Source: Paenibacillus apiarius (GTDB lineage: Bacteria; Bacillota; Bacilli; Paenibacillales; Paenibacillaceae). Taken from it: DNA of 64,000 nucleotides. The notes below the pieces were generated by a model. It was given only the letters and a program-made list of their open reading frames with translations. It was not told where the DNA came from and made no database searches. This document shows positions 1 through 7,823 of this stretch, in pieces. The translations under genes were made by a program, and so were the position numbers. The stretch is taken from contig NZ_JAFFHZ010000001.1 of assembly GCF_017052585.1 (NCBI RefSeq), forward strand, positions 372,001 through 436,000, written 5' to 3'. How positions within the stretch are numbered: the stretch's first letter is position 1; each line of letters opens with the position of its first letter.

Positions 1-463
1 TCCCGTCAATCTCGGCGATATTCGGCAAATGAGCCCATCTGTCAAAGCCGAAGCGCTCAAACATGTACAGACTCGGTTCATTATGTCCAAATATAAATCC
101 GAGCAAGGTTTTGATCTGCAGCGAGGGACAGGCCTCAATGCCTTTTTGGAGCATGTATTTGCCAAGTCCTTTCCCTCTATGTTGTTCGTGAATGTAGATG
201 CTTACTTCCGCTGTCGCATCATATGCGGGCCTTCCATAAAACGACTGAAAGCTCAGCCAACCGCATAGGTCCCCTTCATGCTCCACGCACCAGAGCGGCC
301 TTGTATCAGGCGAATGCTCATGGAACCATGCTTCTTTGCTCGCCACGGTAACCGGGCTGGTATCCGCGGTTACGTTGCGGCTTGGCACGGTAGAATTGTA
401 TATATCGACAATGGCCGGCAAATCGCCGATTGTTGCATTTCTTATCGTAATGTTGTCTATCAT
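1..463 (-). CDS. GNAT family N-acetyltransferase, phosphinothricin-acetyltransferase-like (partial)
   Basis: The minus strand from the ATG at 463 to the window edge is open and reads as a GNAT enzyme. It has an N-terminal IRNATIGDLPAIVDIYN segment, a central AEVSIYIHEQHRGKGLGKYML motif (the Q/R-x-x-G-x-G/A acetyl-CoA pyrophosphate loop) and GHNEPSLYMFERFGF near the end. This order is typical of the YwnH/PAT subgroup, which acetylates amino groups of small molecules such as phosphinothricin or methionine sulfone. The 3' end lies outside the window. The ATG is chosen by homology; a GTG four codons upstream (475) is also in frame, and no well-spaced ribosome site decides between them. The substrate cannot be told from sequence. 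Confidence 0.8.
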   Translation of the reverse strand, partial: MIDNITIRNATIGDLPAIVDIYNSTVPSRNVTADTSPVTVASKEAWFHEHSPDTRPLWCVEHEGDLCGWLSFQSFYGRPAYDATAEVSIYIHEQHRGKGLGKYMLQKGIEACPSLQIKTLLGFIFGHNEPSLYMFERFGFDRWAHLPNIAEIDG

Positions 464-602
464 TTCGAGGTTCACGTCCTTCTGGCAACAAGATTGGGAA
501 AGCGGTGAATCGCCGCCGATTTTAAAATTGTATACCAATCTGTGTCCAAAAGGAAATCATTTTATGTGCCTTCCCTATTGGAGAATGCATGCTTATTAAA
601 CA

Positions 603-636
603 AAGGCGGTGAGCAAAGGGATTAGCTCATCGCCTT
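603..636 (-). terminator. Hairpin after the decayed CPBP gene
   Basis: A 12-bp stem (603-614 with 625-636, one G:U pair when transcribed) is followed on the minus strand by a T-rich run. It overlaps the end of the CPBP pseudogene and would terminate its transcript. Confidence 0.55.
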
Positions 637-1348
637 AATGTCTTGCCGCTTGCGATGCTTGGTGCAAATGCGAATGATAATATCGCCGGAATCATTCTCT
701 CAGCGAATGACATGGGGCCTTATATTGCTTGGAGGACAGCCATACATGGTATATTATTGCAAAGTATTCCTTTTAGGCGCCGAGAAGAAAAAAATAATGA
801 TCCAAGAGAGTGTTCATCAACCCATGCAGAATACGCCGAAACGAGAGCGAAGATACCTGTAAATCCCCCCCCCGATTTATAATCTCTTCTACGATCGGGG
901 CAACGACTGATCCCATCAACATGGTCAGAAAAAAGCCAACGGATTCTGCTGATCCTGCTTTGGAAGATGGTCCAGTCCATAAAAATGAAAACGTAATCCA
1001 TAAAACGATAAACGATAATAAATTTGAAAATAACATCCATGGAATGAATTGTATCCAATCCTTGCGCGTTGGTCTGCGAAATCCAAACGAATTCCAAGAA
1101 AGGTTGTGCCTGCGAATAATAGCCAGCCAAACAACCAAGATTGGAATGGCATGGACAATTACTCCTGCAGTACAAGTTGCGAATGCAGGACTAAATCCTA
1201 GATGTTCGAAATGATCCTCAACAGCCCCCGTTATTGTATCCGTCAGCATTATTTTCCATATAATCAAAATAAGCAGCAAATCGATTATACTCCAGGGCAC
1301 CTTGTCCTGTTTAATGGAGTGATGATGATTCGCAGGATTGTCGCTCAA
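627..1348 (-). pseudogene. CPBP family intramembrane protease, frameshifted
   Basis: Reading from a TTG at 1348 (preceded by GGAG with about 7 bases spacing), the frame gives several hydrophobic helices and the glutamate motif APIVEEIINRG of the CPBP (CAAX protease and bacteriocin-processing) family. A run of eight C on the plus strand (near 866-873) then breaks the frame. The expected continuation, IYRYLRSRFGVFCMG, appears in another frame, and a last hydrophobic stretch (MIPAILSFAFAPSIASGK) in a third frame ends near 627. The family cleaves or modifies membrane proteins and peptides. At least two frame changes make this a pseudogene, unless the homopolymer is a sequencing error. Confidence 0.65.
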
Positions 1349-1569
1349 CAAAATTCTCCTTTCATTTCTCCGCATTCGCGTCACCGATAATTTTCCTCCT
1401 GCCAATATGAAAAACCCGGGATGAACATTTACAATTGTATAAGATGACGTAACGTCACTATCAACGAACAAATTGTAATCAAAGGGACGGAGCGAAACGG
1501 GGCAGATAAGAGTTTTCTGCGGGTGCCTGATTGTAGAGAGGGGGAGTTCTGCGGCAGCACCAAAATACA

Positions 1570-1603
1570 AAAGCGTGCAGACCCGATGTCGGCTGCACGC
1601 TTT
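1570..1603 (-). terminator. Terminator of the YqkE-like gene
   Basis: An 11-bp perfect stem (1570-1580 with 1593-1603) begins three bases after the stop codon of the minus-strand YqkE-like gene and is followed on that strand by a T-rich stretch. Confidence 0.7.
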
Positions 1604-1605
1604 GT

Positions 1606-1866
1606 TCATTTATATTTCTTCCAGTCCATTTTACTGTTGTTCAGCAAGTATTCGAAATTGTTGTCAAGCTGCTTCTGTTCGGCACGGCGGACTGCCTCCG
1701 CCTGCTTCCGCTCGTCTTCCTTGCGCTTTGCTTCTTCCGCCTTCAATTCAGTCGCCTGCGCCTTCAGCTTGTCTAAGATGTCGGAGCTGAGCAAATCCTT
1801 CAACGTGGCCGGTTTACCCGTCGAAGCCGGTGCAGGAGCAGCGGGTTGTCTCTTTTTCTTCCCCAT
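1606..1866 (-). CDS. YqkE family protein (DUF3886)
   Basis: An 86-residue, highly charged protein with a lysine-rich, Ala/Pro-rich N-terminus. It contains TLKDLLSSDILDKLKAQ, then a long Glu/Lys/Arg/Ala helix likely to form a coiled coil, and ends with NNFEYLLNNSKMDWKKYK. This layout, especially the closing (F)EELLNxSxxDWxxYK-type motif, matches the small Bacillales YqkE family, whose function is unknown. The start is the ATG at 1866, seven bases after GAGGTG; an in-frame GTG at 1875 overlaps that ribosome site and is less likely. It stands alone with its own terminator. Confidence 0.8.
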   Translation of the reverse strand: MGKKKRQPAAPAPASTGKPATLKDLLSSDILDKLKAQATELKAEEAKRKEDERKQAEAVRRAEQKQLDNNFEYLLNNSKMDWKKYK

Positions 1867-1918
1867 TGAACTCACCTCGATTTTCCCTTCATTATAGCAT
1901 ACTGTTCATCCATGCGAT

Positions 1919-2845
1919 TCATTTCGGCTTGTTTTTCATGCGACTGTAGATGGTAGCGACAATCGGCCCCGATATATTATGCCATACGCTGAAAATAGCG
2001 CTTGGAACGGCAGATAATGGCGAAAAATGAGCGCTGGCTATGGCTGCGCCCAAGCCGGAGTTCTGCATGCCCACTTCAATGGAGACCGCTTTGCGGCTGG
2101 CCATATCGAGCCCCAACATCTTGCCGAACAGGTATCCGAGCAACAGGCCAAGGCCGTTGTGCAAAATGACGACGGCAAAGATGATTAATCCCGTCTCCGC
2201 AATCTTTTGCTGGCTGCCCGCCACAACCGCCGCTACAATCGCGACGATGGCTATGGTTGATATCAAGGGGAGCGCCTTGACTCCCACCTCCGCCGGCTTG
2301 CGTAAAAATGTTTTGAATATGAAGCCCAATAGGATTGGGATAATGACAATTTGCAAAATCGACCATAGCAGTGACGTTGCATTAATCGGCACCCACTGGC
2401 TGGCGAATAAAAGAATGAGGCCAGGGGTAACAATAGGCGCCAACAATGTCGTAATGGAGGTGACCGTTACAGAGAGCGGCACGTCCCCCTTTGCCAAATA
2501 TGTCATGACGTTGGACGAGGTTCCTCCCGGGCAGCAGCCAACCAAGATAACCCCTACTGCGATTTCAGGCGGCAGTTGCAGGCCTTTCGCCAGAACAAAT
2601 GCGAGCAGCGGCATAATGATGAACTGCCCGATGACGCCGATGGCAACATCTTTCGGCCTGCGAAATACTTCTTTGAAATCAGCGGGAGACACGGTTAAGC
2701 CCATGCCGAACATAATGATGCCCAGCAACGGGGTTATGTACGCGCCCAACCATTTGAATGAATCCGGTAAATAGAATGCGAGACATGCAAATAATATAAC
2801 CCAAATAGCAAACGTTTTCCCTACAAATTGACTGACTCTCTCCAA
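1919..2845 (-). CDS. Bile acid:sodium symporter family transporter (YocS-like)
   Basis: An integral membrane protein of about 308 residues with nine or ten hydrophobic helices. The diagnostic BASS-family segment VGCCPGGTSSNVMTYLAKGD lies near residue 105, and the second crossover motif EVGMQNSGLGAAIASAHF near residue 260. These unwound helix regions bind sodium and an organic anion in the family. Bacterial members move bile acids, pantoate or 2-keto acids; the substrate here is unknown. An ATG at 2854 is fused directly to its AGGAG, leaving no spacer, so the TTG at 2845 (nine bases after AGGAG) is the better start. It is monocistronic. Confidence 0.85.
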   Translation of the reverse strand: MERVSQFVGKTFAIWVILFACLAFYLPDSFKWLGAYITPLLGIIMFGMGLTVSPADFKEVFRRPKDVAIGVIGQFIIMPLLAFVLAKGLQLPPEIAVGVILVGCCPGGTSSNVMTYLAKGDVPLSVTVTSITTLLAPIVTPGLILLFASQWVPINATSLLWSILQIVIIPILLGFIFKTFLRKPAEVGVKALPLISTIAIVAIVAAVVAGSQQKIAETGLIIFAVVILHNGLGLLLGYLFGKMLGLDMASRKAVSIEVGMQNSGLGAAIASAHFSPLSAVPSAIFSVWHNISGPIVATIYSRMKNKPK

Positions 2846-2941
2846 TCGTTCCATCTCCTGAATTTTGTTTTAAATTTTATTATAAGAGATGAAAAAAAAT
2901 ATTTCCAGAAAGAATTGATTTTCTGCCCGGTCATTATGCTT

Positions 2942-2969
2942 AGCCGTGCATCTCCTCGTCTGCACGGCT
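2942..2969 (+). terminator. Orphan hairpin with T-run
   Basis: A 9-bp perfect stem (2942-2950 with 2961-2969) is followed on the plus strand by TATTTTTG. It resembles an intrinsic terminator, but no plus-strand gene ends just upstream, so it may be left over from a lost gene. Confidence 0.4.
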
Positions 2970-3070
2970 TATTTTTGATTTGCATGAAAGCTCCCTTATT
3001 GAGGTACATAGTCGAAGGAATAGAATATGTATATGTAAGACGTGATGAAGATATGGGACGGAGTGATTCA

Positions 3071-4005
3071 ATGGCAACCATAAGCTTATGCATGATAGTC
3101 CGAAATGAAGAGGATACGCTTGAACGCTGCCTCCCCTCTGTTGCCAATTTGGCAGATGAAATCATCATTGTTGACACCGGTTCGACCGATTTACAACTCG
3201 AATTTACGATTTTGAATGGATCGAAGATTTTGCAGCGGCCCGCAATTACACCTTCAGTCTAGCGACGATGGATTACATTCTATGGCTGGATGCAGACGAT
3301 ATTTTTAGGGAACGGGACCGCCAGAAGCTGTCTGCTTTCAAACGCACGCTTGAGCCGACGGTCGACTCCGTCACGATGGAATATCATCTGGATTTTGACG
3401 AGTACGGAAACGTGACTGCCCGCAACCGGCGCAATCGGCTCGTCAAGCGGACCAACGGGTTTCGATGGGTAGGCAAAGTTCATGAATACCTTGAAGTCTG
3501 GGGCAGCATCATAAACAGCGATATCGCCGTTACCCATGTCAGCGTCCGGAACGACAGTGATCGGAACATACGAATATATGAAACCGCATTGGCACGCGGG
3601 GAAGCGCTATCGCCACGGGACTTGTACTATTACGCCAATGAGTTGAAGGACAATGGGAGATACCTAGAGGCCATCGATTATTATGAAAAGTTTATGTCAA
3701 CGGGGCAAGGCTGGATCGAAGATGTCCTCTCCTCTTGCGGAAAAATGGCGGACTGCTACCATGCGCTGGAGGACACCGAACGGGAACTTGAATGCGCCCT
3801 TCGTTCTTTTCGATACGCTGCGCCGCTCGCTGAATTTTGCTGTCGTCTCGGATATTATTTTTTGCAGAGAAATGATATAGACGCCTCGATTTTTTGGTAC
3901 AATGTCGCCGCAAATTTGGAACAGCCTAAGGAAAACCTGGGCTTTGCGAATGTTGCCTGCTCGACATGGTTCCCCCATTTGCAGCTGTGCGTCATCTCAT
4001 CATGA
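3071..4005 (+). pseudogene. Family 2 glycosyltransferase with TPR-like tail, frameshifted
   Basis: From the ATG at 3071 the frame reads ATISLCMIVRNEEDTLERCL and DEIIIVDTGSTD, the start of a GT-A glycosyltransferase of the SunS-like/TPR-glycosyltransferase group. A short deletion and frame change then follow. From about 3208 a second frame continues with YDFEWIEDFAAARNYTFSLA and the metal-binding WLDADD, then a helical-repeat tail (NGRYLEAIDYYEKF, CYHALEDTERELECALRSF). The tail stops early at QLCVISS. The family transfers sugars from nucleotide sugars to peptides or surface polymers. Loss of about 20 residues, the frame break and the short C-terminus argue for a pseudogene. Confidence 0.75.
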
Positions 4006-4135
4006 ATGCCGCCAGTGTTCTTGCCAGAACAAAAAAAATCCTAATGCTACGGAAGCAGGCAGGATGCCCATTTCCAATAACAGAAGGATTCATTAGACAG
4101 GATGCTTTTTTAATCGAATATATCTCCAAGCCGGT

Positions 4136-4402
4136 CTAGGACGCTTTTCTTTTTTTGTGCTTATAGTGCGGCGGATATCCGGCATTCGGGTTATGATGGG
4201 GATAATCTGACTTCTGCGGACGCCGGTCGTCTTCATCATACCACTCCTTGTACACTTTACGCTCTTCCCTTACGTCGGACATGAGCTTCTCCAGCTCGCC
4301 TCTATCCAGCCATACTCCCTTGCAATCCGGGCATACATCAATCACTACGCCCTCTTTTTCAACTTCACGCATACGGACATTGTTGCAAATCGGACAATTC
4401 AT
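4136..4402 (-). CDS. Zinc-ribbon (zf-TFIIB) domain protein
   Basis: An 88-residue protein beginning MNCPICNNVRMREVEKEGV and continuing DVCPDCKGVWLDRGELEKL. The two CxxC pairs, spaced about 20 residues apart, plus the GVWLDRGELEK helix define the TFIIB-type zinc-ribbon family (PF13453), small proteins of unknown function in many bacteria. The C-terminal half is polar and rich in Asp, Arg, Pro, His and Tyr. The start is the ATG at 4402 with GGAGG nine bases upstream; an in-frame codon at 4417 lies inside that region. It follows a manganese-type riboswitch on the same strand, which suggests metal-responsive expression. Confidence 0.85.
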   Translation of the reverse strand: MNCPICNNVRMREVEKEGVVIDVCPDCKGVWLDRGELEKLMSDVREERKVYKEWYDEDDRRPQKSDYPHHNPNAGYPPHYKHKKRKAS

Positions 4403-4431
4403 CGAACATCCCTCCATTTATCGTTAAGAAT

Positions 4432-4595
4432 GAAAAAAGACCTCTGCCAAGCAATCGGCAAAGGTCTGTTATCATCCATATAGAATCCTTCACCTAAGGC
4501 TGGCAAAGGTCTTGCTTACAACGGAATACGTTGCCAATAAAGCCGGGGCATGCACCCGAATTGACGACTTTACTGTAGTAGCTACTCCCCTTCTA
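4432..4595 (-). ncRNA. yybP-ykoY manganese riboswitch with terminator
   Basis: Read on the minus strand, this leader holds the hallmark GGGGAGTAGC (complement at 4581-4590), then GTC, CCCGGCTTTATTGGCAACG and AGCAAGACCTTTGCC (4499-4520), in the order of the yybP-ykoY aptamer. The GACCTTTGCC strand of the aptamer (4502-4511) is repeated in a downstream stem, 4457-4467 with 4438-4448, that is followed by six T. The two copies can compete for the same partner, giving a terminator/antiterminator switch. Family knowledge: Mn2+ binding stabilises the aptamer and turns expression on. The regulated gene is the zinc-ribbon protein, 30 bases downstream. Confidence 0.88.
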
Positions 4596-4621
4596 CACAG
4601 AAGCGCTATTCAATTAATCAC

Positions 4622-4650
4622 ATTATAGAGTTGCTTAGTCTGAATGTCAA
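4622..4650 (-). promoter_or_regulatory. Consensus sigma-A promoter for the riboswitch transcript
   Basis: The minus strand has TTGACA (complement at 4645-4650), a 17-base spacer and TATAAT (complement at 4622-4627): a perfect housekeeping promoter about 35 bases upstream of the riboswitch aptamer. Confidence 0.85.
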
Positions 4651-4821
4651 TCACAGATATGTAAACTACTTCCGTATTCTCTTAATATAAGCGATGCTGT
4701 TTCCATTATTTATTCAAAATTTGTTCTTATTTCATAGCCCTATATAGTCATGCTTTGAGGTAAATAGTCAGATAAAATGACTCCATGCAACCGATCAATT
4801 ACATAATAAGGAGGAAATGCA

Positions 4822-5535
4822 TTGAAACAACTCTTTCGTTCCATTCTTATCATTGCCGTACTTATTTTCACATTAGGGGGAAGCGGATGGAGTAAGACGG
4901 CACTTGCCTCCGCTCATGCCATTGGAGGGGAAAGCTCTGTGCAACATGTAGGAATTTTATTGTTTAACGACGTGGAAGTTCTCGATTTCGCAGGACCCTT
5001 TGAAGTATTTGCCGTTACGGGCCAGACGCTCACTACTGCATCCAGTCCTTTTCTAGTAAAAACGGTGTCGGAAGACGGCAAGCTCGTTACCGCACGCAAC
5101 GGGTTGAAGTTACAGCCCGATTACAGTTATGCTGACGCGCCTCAATTTGATATCTTGATCATTCCGGGAGGACCGGGCAGCCGAACTGAAATGTATAACA
5201 AAGCTACGATTAAGTGGGTGCAGGAACGCATGGATAAGGTGGACATCATGGCCTCCGTATGCACCGGCGCGTTAATATTGGCGGAAGCCGGCCTGCTGGA
5301 CGGCAAGACGGTTACAACCCATTGGAACTCCTATGATCGCTTGGAAAGCGACTATCTGAGCCTCACAGTGAAGCGAAACGTAAAATTCGTCGATGAAGGC
5401 AAAATTGTCACATCAGGAGGAATTTCCGCCGGCATCAATATGTCATTCCATCTCGTAAAACGGCTGCTTGGGAAAGAGGTTGCTGCAAATACGGCTAAAA
5501 TGATGGAATATGATATCGATCTTGATCAAATCTGA
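4822..5535 (+). CDS. Exported DJ-1/PfpI (GATase1-like) family protein
   Basis: A 237-residue protein starting at a TTG with GGAGG seven bases upstream; the nearby ATG is out of frame. A positively charged, hydrophobic signal peptide runs to about residue 30 (cleavage near ALASAHA). The rest is a DJ-1/PfpI fold: VGILLFNDVEVLDFAGPFEVF, then FDILIIPGGPGSR, the nucleophile elbow ASVCTGALILAEAG (Cys147) and TTHW. This resembles isonitrile-hydratase and transcription-regulator DJ-1 subgroups, but with no DNA-binding domain. An extracytoplasmic location is unusual for the fold and implies an envelope role; the substrate is unknown. It is monocistronic. Confidence 0.85.
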   Translation: MKQLFRSILIIAVLIFTLGGSGWSKTALASAHAIGGESSVQHVGILLFNDVEVLDFAGPFEVFAVTGQTLTTASSPFLVKTVSEDGKLVTARNGLKLQPDYSYADAPQFDILIIPGGPGSRTEMYNKATIKWVQERMDKVDIMASVCTGALILAEAGLLDGKTVTTHWNSYDRLESDYLSLTVKRNVKFVDEGKIVTSGGISAGINMSFHLVKRLLGKEVAANTAKMMEYDIDLDQI

Positions 5536-5547
5536 TCAATGAAAAAT

Positions 5548-5581
5548 AACGCCCCTGACAAATACTCTGTTCAGGGGCGTT
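5548..5581. terminator. Bidirectional terminator between converging genes
   Basis: An 11-bp perfect stem (5548-5558 with 5571-5581) lies between the plus-strand DJ-1-like gene and the minus-strand thioesterase gene. A-rich flanks on the left and T-rich flanks on the right fit termination in both directions. Confidence 0.75.
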
Positions 5582-5622
5582 ATAACGCTTTTAAGCGAGT
5601 GGTAATTGGCGCTGCGCAACCG

Positions 5623-6051
5623 TCAAATAACGCGGAACGTTGCCGTGGCAAGCGAACCGAGTTGTCCATCCGGGCCGAACACCTGCCCGGTGCACGTAAT
5701 CGTTCGGCGCGTTTCGTGCGCAATGTCAGCCGTGACGCGAAGCTCGCCTGCATGCAGCGGCGCGACAAAATGGACGTTCAAGTTCGATGTCACCGTATTC
5801 TGGCCGGGACGCGCCAGCATCGTGACCAGTCCCATCGCGTTGTCCAATAGAGAAGACACTACGCCGCCGTGCACGATGCCGATCGAGTTCAAATGGTGAA
5901 GCCCGGCGTCAAGCTTCAGGACAACCCGCTCGGACGACGCCGACACCATCTCACAGCCTAGATATTCCCAGAATGTACCCCGTGCCTGTTCAAAGAGCTT
6001 ATCAAATTGCGAGCTCCCGACGGATAAAGGTACCGCCGCTTGCTTATTCAT
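5623..6051 (-). CDS. PaaI-type hotdog acyl-CoA thioesterase
   Basis: A 142-residue protein with the PaaI/YbgC-like hotdog core: HHLNSIGIVHGGVVSSLLDNAMG (HGG motif and the catalytic Asp region), then TSNLNVHFVAPLHAGELRVTADI and a final beta strand. Such enzymes hydrolyse acyl-CoA thioesters and recycle CoA in fatty- or aromatic-acid breakdown. The start ATG has GGAGGTGA seven bases upstream. It is the last gene of the minus-strand fatty-acid run, 57 bases after the acyl-CoA ligase, so it probably relieves CoA trapping during beta-oxidation. Confidence 0.85.
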   Translation of the reverse strand: MNKQAAVPLSVGSSQFDKLFEQARGTFWEYLGCEMVSASSERVVLKLDAGLHHLNSIGIVHGGVVSSLLDNAMGLVTMLARPGQNTVTSNLNVHFVAPLHAGELRVTADIAHETRRTITCTGQVFGPDGQLGSLATATFRVI

Positions 6052-6108
6052 ACAGGTCTCACCTCCGCTCCACTCCTTCGTTCGTTTTCATTGCATTGGC
6101 CGCAGCTT

Positions 6109-7788
6109 CTATCGCTTCAACAGCATTTCTTCTTCTTCGAGAAGCTTCCGGCGCAGCACCTTGCCTGCAATCGTCTTCGGCAGTTCGGTGCGGAATTCAT
6201 ACTGACGGGGCACTTTATAGGAAGCGAGACGCTCCCGGCACCAAAGATTGAGCTCCTCCTCGGATGGCGAGCAGTCCGGTCGCGAAATGATATATGCCTT
6301 AACTGTCTCGCCGCGATACGGATCGGGCACGCCAACCACAACAGCTTCCTGCACCTGCGGATGCTCGAACAGCACTTCCTCCACTTCACGCGGATAGATG
6401 TTGAAGCCGCCTGCGATAATCAAGTCTTTTTTCCGATCCATGATGGCGAAAAAACCATCCTCGTCCATCCGGGCCATATCGCCGGTATACAGCCAGCCGT
6501 CTTTGAGCGCCTTCATCGTCACCTCCGGCTTGCCCCAATACCCCTTCATCACTTGCGGACCGCGGACGGCAAGTTCGCCGACCTCACCCAGAGGCAGATC
6601 CTCTCCGGTAGAAGGATCGACTATTTTCGCTTCCGTATCCGGAAAAGGAATCCCGATCGATCCGTTTTTACGCGCCCCCCATAACAGGTTCGCATGCGTA
6701 ATCGGCGAAGCCTCCGTCAATCCATATCCTTCGATAAGCACGCAGCCCGTCAACGCCTCGAACCTCTCCTGCACCTCAAGCGGCAGCGATGCCGCGCCGC
6801 TAAGGCACATGCGGATGGAGGACAGATCGTATTCATGAATGTCGGGATGATTGATAAGCGCGATGTACATGGTCGGCGCTCCCGGGAACACGGTTGGCCG
6901 CAGCCGGTGAATCAAGCGCAGCACCTCGCCCGGTTCGAACTTCGGAACAAGCACGTTCATCCCCCGGCATAACGTGCACAGGTTCATCAATATCGTCATG
7001 CCGAACACGTGGAAAAAGGGAAGCGCTCCCAAAAATATTTCTTCGCCCCGCTTCATCTTGTAGAACCATGTCCCGGCTTGCATCGTATTGGCGACCAGAT
7101 TCCCGTGGGTCAACATAACCCCTTTGGAGGTGCTCGTCGTGCCGCCTGTATACTGAAGCAGGGCCAAATCGTTCTCCGCGTCGACCTCGACGCAGGAGAA
7201 ACGAGGCGGGACACTCTTCAGCAGCGCGTTGAAGGCATGGACATCGTCTCCGTACGCCACTTCGGCTGTATGCCCGCTCCGCCTCGCCTTAATCGGATAC
7301 AGCACATTTTTAGGAAACGGCAAGTAGTCCTTGATGGAAGTTACGATGATGTGGCGCAGCTTCGTGCGTGCCTGTACGGCACGCACGCGCGGGAATAAAG
7401 CGTCAAGAGTGACAATGGCCATGGCGCCGGAGTCGGCCAGTTGAAGCTCTAGCTCACGCTCCTTGTACAGCGGATTCGTGAGCACGGCGACACAACCGGC
7501 CATCAGCGTGCCGTAATAGGCAATGACGGTCTGGGGACAGTTGGGCAGCATAATCGCCACCCGTTCCTTCCGGGTGATTCCAAGGCGCGCAAGCGCATTG
7601 GCGAAGCGGCAGCTCTCCTCATGCAGCCGCTCGTAGCGCAGCTGCTTCCCCATGAATTCGAGCGCGGGACGCTGCGGACAATCCCGCGCCGCATTGATAA
7701 GAAATTGGGCGACATTATGTCGCGGGTAGTCATACGTCGGGTCGATTTCCTGCGGGTAATGACGGAGCCATGGCTTCTCCAATGGCAT
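6109..7788 (-). CDS. Long-chain acyl-CoA synthetase (AMP-forming)
   Basis: A 559-residue ANL-superfamily ligase. The P-loop-like motif LLQYTGGTTSTSKGVMLTH lies near residue 215. It is followed by the adenylate-binding GYGLTEASP, the YTGDMARMDEDGFFAIMDRKKDLI hinge region and a C-terminal KVLRRKL with the catalytic lysine. This is the full layout of LcfA/FadD enzymes, which activate free fatty acids with ATP and CoA at the inner face of the membrane. The ATG follows AAAGGGATGG. It sits 35 bases after the acyl-CoA dehydrogenase and feeds that enzyme. Confidence 0.93.
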   Translation of the reverse strand: MPLEKPWLRHYPQEIDPTYDYPRHNVAQFLINAARDCPQRPALEFMGKQLRYERLHEESCRFANALARLGITRKERVAIMLPNCPQTVIAYYGTLMAGCVAVLTNPLYKERELELQLADSGAMAIVTLDALFPRVRAVQARTKLRHIIVTSIKDYLPFPKNVLYPIKARRSGHTAEVAYGDDVHAFNALLKSVPPRFSCVEVDAENDLALLQYTGGTTSTSKGVMLTHGNLVANTMQAGTWFYKMKRGEEIFLGALPFFHVFGMTILMNLCTLCRGMNVLVPKFEPGEVLRLIHRLRPTVFPGAPTMYIALINHPDIHEYDLSSIRMCLSGAASLPLEVQERFEALTGCVLIEGYGLTEASPITHANLLWGARKNGSIGIPFPDTEAKIVDPSTGEDLPLGEVGELAVRGPQVMKGYWGKPEVTMKALKDGWLYTGDMARMDEDGFFAIMDRKKDLIIAGGFNIYPREVEEVLFEHPQVQEAVVVGVPDPYRGETVKAYIISRPDCSPSEEELNLWCRERLASYKVPRQYEFRTELPKTIAGKVLRRKLLEEEEMLLKR

Positions 7789-7823
7789 ACCAAACCATCC
7801 CTTTCTCGCGGAATTCCCGCGTA

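Noticed and set aside
278-599. Plus-strand frames at the left edge.
   Set aside because: They are shadows of the minus-strand GNAT gene, which reads through the window edge with complete acetyltransferase motifs.
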